Below, piece by piece: positions 58,721-64,000 of a stretch of DNA of 64,000 nucleotides. Below the pieces are notes generated by a model. That model saw nothing but the letters and a program-made list of their open reading frames with translations. It was not told the DNA's origin and ran no database searches. The position numbers were made by a program, and so were the translations under genes. The stretch is from Alopecurus myosuroides (Eukaryota; Streptophyta; Magnoliopsida; Poales; Poaceae): positions 237,720,376 to 237,784,375 of the forward strand of contig CM054062.1 in the NCBI GenBank assembly GCA_028641055.1. The letters are read 5' to 3'. Each line of letters begins with the position of its first letter. The stretch's first letter is position 1.

Positions 58721-60144
58721 GTTTATTCGAGAGAATCAGGACGTGTTTGCTTCGACGCCGAGTGACATGTCGGGTATCCCGACTGAGCTCGCTGAACACA
58801 GCTTGCATGTTGATCCCAAGTCTCGGCCAGTGAAGCAAGGCCTGAGAAAAATGAACGAGGAAAGGAGAAAGACTATAGGGGCAGAGATACCTCGGCTCCT
58901 AGCAGCCGGCTTTATCATGGAGGTCTTTCACCCGGACTGGCTGGCAAACCCGGTCTTAGTACTGAAAAAAACAATGAGTGGAGAATGTGCATAGATTATA
59001 CAAGTCTCAACAAGAATTGCCCAAAGGATCCATTTTCCCTTCCAAGGATAGATCAGATCATAGATGCAGTTGCAGGGAGTGACCTATTATGCTTCCTGGA
59101 CGCTTATTCCGGGTATCACCAGATAAAGATAAAAAGGAAGATTGGGAGAAAACATCATTCATAGCCCCTTTTGGGGCCTTCTGCTATAAAACTATGACCT
59201 TTGGATTGAAAAATGCAGGTGCAACATACCAACGGTTCATTCAGAAGTGCTTTGAGGATCAGGTTGGACGCAATGTCCACGCTTATGTTGATGATGTGGT
59301 GATCAAAACAAGGAAGGCAGAAACATTCATTGGTTACCTAAAAGAAACATTCAAGAACCTGATGAGATACCAGATGAAGCTTAACCCGACCAAGTGCGTG
59401 TTTGGGGTTCCTATGGGGAAGTTACTCGGCTTCATCGTTTCTGAGCGAGGAATTGAGGCTAACCTGGAAAAGATCAAAGCTATCCAGAATCTGAGAAAGC
59501 CGGAACAATTGAAACATGTCCAAAAGCTCACGGGGTGCGTGGCAGCGTTGAGCCGGTTCATATCTCGGCTCGGAGAAAAAGCGATACCCTTATACCGGCT
59601 CTTGAAGAAAACAGATAAGTTTGTATGGGATCAAGAGGCGGACGAGGCCTTCGAGGCGCTGAAAAAGCAGCTATCTGAGGCACCAATTTTAGCAGCACCG
59701 GGTCCTAAAGGGCCCCGGGAAGGTAGCGCAGTGGTTGTAGTTGAGCGTAAGGAAGATGGAAAGGATCACCCGGTACAAAGGCCGATTTATTATGTGAGCG
59801 AGGTCTTATCGGAAGCAAAGCAGCGGTACCCGCATTGGCAAATGCTAGTTTTTGGGGTATTTATGGCCAGCCGGAAATTGAAGCCATATTTTCAAGAGCA
59901 CCCCATAACAGTAGTGAGCTCCATACCAATGGCGGATATCATCAGAAATTCAGATGCGACAGGAAGAATAGCCAAGTGGGCTATCGAGATGGGGGATTAT
60001 CACATCAACTACGAGCCCCGGTATGCGATCAAGTCCCAGGCTCTAGTAGATTTTGTCAATGATTGGACTCACACAAGCATGCCCATAACGATGCCAAGTT
60101 CAGAGTCTTGGGTGATGCACTTTGATGGCTCCAAGCAGTATTAG
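58721..60144 (+). pseudogene. TAT-3 reverse transcriptase and RT-linked RNase H
   Basis: Blocks: SDMSGIPTELAEHSLHV, WLANPVLVLKK, then a one-base loss at a run of seven A (58965-58971) changes the frame, after which the sequence continues with CIDYTSLNKNCPKDPF, CFLDAYSGYHQIKIK, MTFGLKNAGATYQRFIQKCF and HAYVDDVVIKTR (YVDD 59284-59295). The RNase H part has YYVSEVLSEAKQRYPHWQML and RKLKPYFQEHPITVV. TAG at 60142-60144, a Gln-to-stop change after DGSKQY, ends the frame. Confidence 0.86.
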
Positions 60145-60540
60145 GGGTCAGGAGTTGGTGTAGTGCTCACGTCGCCAAAAGGAGATAAGTTGAGTTACGT
60201 GTTACAAATTCACTTTGACTGCTCTAACAATGTGGCCGAGTATGAGGCCTTGCTACATGGATTACGAGTGGCAAAGGAGATGAACATTAAGCGCATAAGA
60301 TGCTATGGAGACTCGGATCTCGTGGTACAACAGGTCTCAGGTACATGGGACAGAAAAGATGCGACAATGGCGGCTTACCGCAGAGAGGTGGACAGGGTAG
60401 TCGGGTGTTTTTTCGGGTATGAAGTGGAGCACGTTGATCGGCGAAAGAATGAGGCAGTAGACGCACTTGCGAGACTTGGTTCGCATCGAGAGCCGGTTCC
60501 GCCTAATGTTTTCCTGGATGAGTTATGGCGGCCCTCTGTC
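60103..60540 (+). pseudogene. TAT-3 second RNase H
   Basis: RVT_3-like domain: VMHFDGSKQY (60115-60141), TAG, then GSGVGVVLTSP, NNVAEYEALLHGLRVAKEM, RIRCYGDSDLVVQQVSG and DRRKNEAVDALARLGS. All four acidic positions are present. The single TAG at 60142-60144 is the only lesion. It would help remove RNA from the cDNA intermediate. Confidence 0.82.
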
Positions 60541-61899
60541 AAAACCGAATCTGAAGAAGAACTAGCACATCAAGACCCGGATTCGGAGTTTGTGGCCGCA
60601 GTACGCGCTACTCCGGAGTGGACTGAGCCGTTCCTGGCGTTCCTATCACGAGGTGAGTTACCATCGCAGGAAGTACTGGCCCGGCAAATCCTGAGACGGG
60701 CCAAGGGTTACTCCATCATTAACGGTGAGCTCTACAAGAGAAGTGCTACAGGTGTCTTTTTACGCTGTGTAACCCCAAAAGAAGGACGTCAGATATTGAA
60801 GGAGATCCATGAAGGCGATTGTGGACACCATGCCTCCACAAGGTCCCTTGTGGCTAAGGCGTATCGACATGGTTTTTTCTAGCTCACGGCTCTAGCGGAT
60901 GCGGAGCGCTTGGTGGCAAGATGTGATGGATGTCAAAGGTACGCTTGTCAAACACATGTGCCGGCTATGGAGCTACGAACAATCCCATTGACTTGGCCAT
61001 TTGCGGTTTGGGGCATGGACATGGTAGGCCCCTTTCACATGTCTCCTTGCAAAAAGACTCATCTTTTGGTGGCTATTGATAAGTTTACCAAGTGGGTCGA
61101 AGTTATGCCAGTTACAAATTGTGAAGCGGCTAGAGCTGTCAAGTTCTTGAATAAAATCATCTATCGGTTTGGGTATCCTCATAGTATAATCACGGACAAT
61201 GGAACCAATATGTCCTTGGGTGAGATGGAGAAATTTTGTGGAAACAATGGCATTCGACTTGATGTGGCCTCAGTGGACCATCCCCAAACTAATGGCCAAG
61301 TGGAAAGAGCAAACCAAGAGTTACTTCGCGGGTTAAAACCACGACTCCGAGTCCCGTGTCTCAGAGCTGCTGGAGCATGGGTTGAGGAGTTACCTTCCGT
61401 GGTTTGGGGAATTAACACCACACCTAACAGATCTACTCAAATGACCCCATTTTTTATGGTTTATGGTGCAGAAGCAGTTCTTCCGAGTGATATCATCCAT
61501 GATTCGCCACGAGTGGCAGCCTACGTGGAAGTTGAAAACGAGAAGACCCGGCAAGACGTTGTGGATATGCTAGAGGAGCACAGAGAGCAAGCTTTGGAGC
61601 GATCAACTATTTATCAGCAAGACTTGAGGCGGTATCACAGTCGCCGGGTCAAAACCCGGGTCTTCCAGGAATGAGACCTGGTGTTGCGCTTAGTACAATC
61701 CAAAGAAGGAAAGCACAAGCTATCCCCCCCATGGGAGGGCCCGTTCATCATAATCCAGAATTTGCACAATGGATCATATTACTTGATAGATGCAAGGGAA
61801 GAGTCGGATACCGTCAATGACACCACCCATACCACTTCATCTATGCAAGAGCGAGAAAGACCATGGAACGTGGCTCAGCTACGTCCCTACTATACTTAG
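60541..61899 (+). pseudogene. TAT-3 integrase
   Basis: A linker (LARQILRRAKGYSIINGELY) leads to the zinc finger HEGDCGHHASTRSLVAKAYR and ARCDGCQRYACQ. The core has VWGMDMVGPFHMSPC, IITDNGTNMSLGEMEKF and NGQVERANQELLRGLKPRLR, so the D-D-E triad is complete. The C-terminus has LRLVQSKEGKHKLSPPWEGP and ends AQLRPYYT, then TAG at 61897-61899. TAG at 60880-60882 replaces a Trp, and TGA at 61672-61674 replaces a Gly. It is the best preserved integrase in the window. Confidence 0.86.
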
Positions 61900-62199
61900 C
61901 ATAGATTGGGTTTGCAGGTTGTATTGCACAATGTAACAGGCAGCAGGTTTCAGACGCACTCTTTTCCTATTCAGGGTACCTAAGGGGACCTGGAGGGTTT
62001 TTAATGAGGCGGCCTGCTGACCTAACCTTTTCATGTCAATAAAGAGACGGTTAAATCATTATAGTTCTTACGTTTCCTGTTTTTTTTTCTTTTGCATGTT
62101 TTTCTATGTCTAATCATGATTCATACCAGGTAAGTATATTACATTTAGTTAGTTATAATTACCCAGTTATGAGAAATATAGTGTCAGGTTTACACTCCT
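61900..62199 (+). other. TAT-3 3' region after pol
   Basis: Non-coding. It includes CATGTCAATAAAGAG (a polyadenylation-like signal, 62033-62047) and a T-rich run. TAT-4 enters at 62200, with CTCCT (62195-62199) as the presumed target copy. Confidence 0.55.
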
Positions 62200-62731
62200 T
62201 GTCGAGACATCGTAGTAGAATTCATAGACGGGGGTACCATGAGACTACGGGTAGAGACGTGGGGGAACGTGATTGCGCTAAGGACAAAGACACAGGTTTT
62301 ACCCAGGTTCGGTACGTCGTAATAATACGGCGTTCCTACTCCTGCAATCTCACTATTCAGGTCTAAAGCCTGCGTATACAAAGTACAACGTGAGGTTCTG
62401 TTGGCTATTCGTCGAGGATCAACCTCTCGGCGAGTTAGCTAGTAGCTTCTCCTCTATCTATCATATCTCCCGTTCGGCTTTATATAATAGCCAGGTTAGG
62501 GCATACAGAGTAGGAATCCTAGAAGACTACGGTAACTATTAACTTGGAAAGTAAGGAATCTGCCTTCTACTCCAAGCTAGATCACGTGGGCCGTGATCCG
62601 GGTTCTTCTAGAATCCGGCTTCTGTGCGTCAGCCGCCCAATGGACCGTAGCCCACTACCATTTGGGCCACCCGGGTAATCCGGCACTTTAGACTACCATC
62701 TGATATACCCCTATTCGGTATATATCCGACA
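62200..62731 (-). repeat. TAT-4 3' LTR
   Basis: On the minus strand it runs TGTCGGATATATACC (62731) to GTCTCGACA (62200), 532 bp. TATA box TATATAAA (62486-62479). Contains ACCGAACCTGGGTAAAAC in the leader, as in TAT-2 and TAT-1 LTRs. The minus-strand CTTGGGGGCTAC (62743-62732) abutting the LTR is the polypurine tract and confirms orientation. Confidence 0.72.
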
Positions 62732-62745
62732 GTAGCCCCCAAGAA

Positions 62746-63123
62746 AGATCGAGGCTCCATTTTCGCCGTCTTTCGCCAAATGCATCTTTTCCGAGAAATA
62801 TCGGCATGCAGTCTTGATTCTTCTTTTTCTCCTTAAAGGATGTGGTAAAGTAAAACTCGGAATCCATAAAATCCGGCTTTTCTTGCACGATCCTTCGTGG
62901 AGAAGAAACTTCCTACGTTAGCGCTTAAAACTTGCTGACGTAAGGGACGTTTGGGTTACAGGTGGGAAACCCAGAAACATATCTCTGACAGATTCTCGCG
63001 GGAAACGAGGAGATAGCAATAATCATCCTGTCCTTTCATTTCCCGGATTTTCCGGCGAGTGACACGCGTTGGACATCCAACGGTCAAAAGAGCCATTAGC
63101 ACGCATCGTGACGGAATTCCGGC
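62746..63123. other. TAT-4 region between LTR and antisense gene
   Basis: No reading frame or repeat recognised. It separates the polypurine tract from the antisense promoter at 63124. Confidence 0.5.
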
Positions 63124-63131
63124 TATAAATA
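63124..63131 (+). promoter_or_regulatory. TATA box of the TAT-4 antisense gene
   Basis: TATAAATA. A start about 30 bp downstream (near 63155-63162) would skip the ATG at 63148 and make 63270 the first ATG in the transcript, which is the ATG that opens the conserved frame. Confidence 0.62.
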
Positions 63132-63269
63132 GCCGTCTTCGTCCACCATGAAAACCTTCCGCTCTCACCTCGCACGCCATTTCCCAACGCCCAAGCTCAC
63201 AGCAAAGCAGCTCCCGAGCGCACCATCGTGTCCAAGACCTCACCGGAAAGGACCGAGCGCCGCTACTCG

Positions 63270-63998
63270 ATGGCCTCACCGTCGTCTTCCCCAGCCCGCG
63301 TCGTCGCCAAGGAGATTGACGAGATTATCGACACAATGGATCCACAATTGGATTCTCCGGTGCACGCCTCCGGCGACGAGCCGGCGAAGGCTACGGGCGG
63401 CGTGGAGGGCGAGGAAACCTCTCTCGCCTCCGCAGATCTTGCGGGATCTTCATCCGCGCCCACTCCGCCGTTCGCTCCCGAAACGGTGGAGGAAAAAATC
63501 GCGCTCATTGGCGACGAGCTCGCGGCCGCGGAGGCCGCAGCCTCCGCCGCCGCCGGAGCCGAAGAAGAGACGGAGACTGCCGGCAATTGGAGTCCGAGCA
63601 GCCTTCTGCCATCCCTCCTTCCGACAATGGAGAAGGAGGGGCTTTTGGTTAAAGATAAATGGCGGAGCCCGGAAGACGAATCTGATCCGAAGCCAAAAGA
63701 CGGGAAACGCGTCCTCCTTACTTCTCATATTGCGAGAGGTATGGGTTTGCCACCTTCCGCCTTTTTCTTAGAAGTCCTTAACCATTACGGCATTCAGTCA
63801 CATAATCTTCCACCAAACTCCATTCTCTACCTAGCCGGTTTCCAAGCCCTTTTCGAGGGGTACTTAGGAATAGCTCCCAGACTAGATTTTTGGCAATATT
63901 GCTTTGGAGTGAAGTGTAACCCTACAGAGGGCATTCTTCCGATCTGCAGGACTATATCTTTCACTCTTCGGAGATTCAGGGAAGATTGGTACCCAAAG
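63270..63998 (+). CDS. TAT-4 antisense gene, 5' part (gypsy-type transposon domain)
   Basis: An uninterrupted frame from ATG at 63270 to the window end (243 codons; no stop). The N-terminus is Ala/Glu-rich and low complexity (ELAAAEAAASAAAGAEEETE). The conserved part has LLTSHIARGMGLPPSAFFLE, HYGIQSHNLPPNSILYLAGF and QALFEGYLGIAPRLDFWQYC, the PF04195 domain also seen in TAT-2. Orientation is opposite to the element's gag-pol. No lesion is visible, unlike the TAT-2 copy. Its function is unknown; the domain name is only a family label. The start is supported by the TATA box 140 bp upstream. Confidence 0.72.
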   Translation, partial: MASPSSSPARVVAKEIDEIIDTMDPQLDSPVHASGDEPAKATGGVEGEETSLASADLAGSSSAPTPPFAPETVEEKIALIGDELAAAEAAASAAAGAEEETETAGNWSPSSLLPSLLPTMEKEGLLVKDKWRSPEDESDPKPKDGKRVLLTSHIARGMGLPPSAFFLEVLNHYGIQSHNLPPNSILYLAGFQALFEGYLGIAPRLDFWQYCFGVKCNPTEGILPICRTISFTLRRFREDWYPK

Positions 63999-64000
63999 AT

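Larger units (their letters stand above)
54714..62199 (+). mobile_element. TAT-3: Tat-type Gypsy element, 5' LTR to the end of pol
   Basis: 5' LTR, primer site, gag, protease, RT, RNase H and integrase on the plus strand, followed by 300 bp of 3' region, then interrupted by TAT-4 at 62200. The 3' LTR is not in the window. The protein blocks resemble TAT-2 but the LTR and primer site differ, so it is a separate family. Lesions: two nonsense codons in gag, frame changes around the protease and in RT at a run of seven A, and three nonsense codons later in pol. Confidence 0.86.
62200..64000 (-). mobile_element. TAT-4: Tat-type element, 3' LTR and antisense gene only
   Basis: Minus-strand 3' LTR (62731-62200), polypurine tract and the region between pol and LTR, which carries an antisense gene on the plus strand from 63270 to past the window end. 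gag-pol must lie to the right. The layout mirrors the 3' third of TAT-2, and it is nested in TAT-3. Confidence 0.72.

Noticed and set aside
63148..63771. 207-codon frame from ATG at 63148
   Set aside because: It is a basic, low-complexity shadow of the conserved frame at 63270, and its ATG lies only 17 bp after the TATA box, probably upstream of the transcript start.

Overview
The window is eukaryotic plant DNA, almost certainly from a large, transposon-rich grass genome. A Pooideae grass (wheat, oat or ryegrass type) is my best guess, judged from the LTR and gag-pol types. I see no prokaryotic gene organisation, rRNA, tRNA gene or CRISPR array. About nine tenths of the window is LTR retrotransposon, much of it nested. 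Element names below (ATH, TAT, LARD) are my own labels, not database names.

Left part (1-12340): a Mutator-like (MULE) transposase fragment on the minus strand (1-1567) is followed by a block of Athila-type Ty3/Gypsy elements. ATH-1 (1759-about 4166, plus) is a 5' LTR, tRNA-Asp primer site and broken gag. ATH-2 (about 4341-11897, minus) has LTR, primer site, gag, protease, RT, RNase H and integrase, all degraded. A solo LTR of the ATH-1 family (6955-8225) sits in its RT with a 5-bp target duplication. At 11898-12340 there is a MULE-like terminus and a possible first exon on the minus strand, which may be the other half of the MULE at 1-1757.

Gene region (12796-16186): a plus-strand gene with eight predicted exons. 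All splice sites are canonical and the 502 codons contain no stop. It resembles the grass multicopy family whose N-terminal domain is often joined to a C-terminal Ulp1-type protease. Six bases into its eighth intron it is split by a stack of retrotransposons running to the end of the window.

The stack (16187-64000): TAT-1 (minus) entered the gene. TAT-2 (17750-54645, plus) entered the antisense-gene leader of TAT-1. TAT-3 (54714 onward, plus) entered the same leader downstream. LARD-1 (22796-33156) and LARD-2 (34681-48088), both minus with initiator-Met primer sites, entered the RNase H and integrase regions of TAT-2. TAT-4 (62200 onward, minus) entered the 3' region of TAT-3. The TAT-2, LARD-1 and LARD-2 insertions have matching or one-mismatch 5-bp duplications on both sides, and the split reading frames rejoin across them.

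Four points deserve attention. LARD-2 has three LTRs between one pair of target duplications, with a 4-bp microhomology deletion, which looks like a frozen unequal-recombination product. LARD-1 has nearly identical 4.76-kb LTRs around only 839 bp. Three independent TAT elements carry a separate TATA-driven gene antisense to gag-pol. The polypurine-like core of TAT-2 is repeated five times in its 3' region. Almost every gag-pol here is disabled by stops or frameshifts, so recent mobility (LARD-1) must have used proteins supplied in trans.
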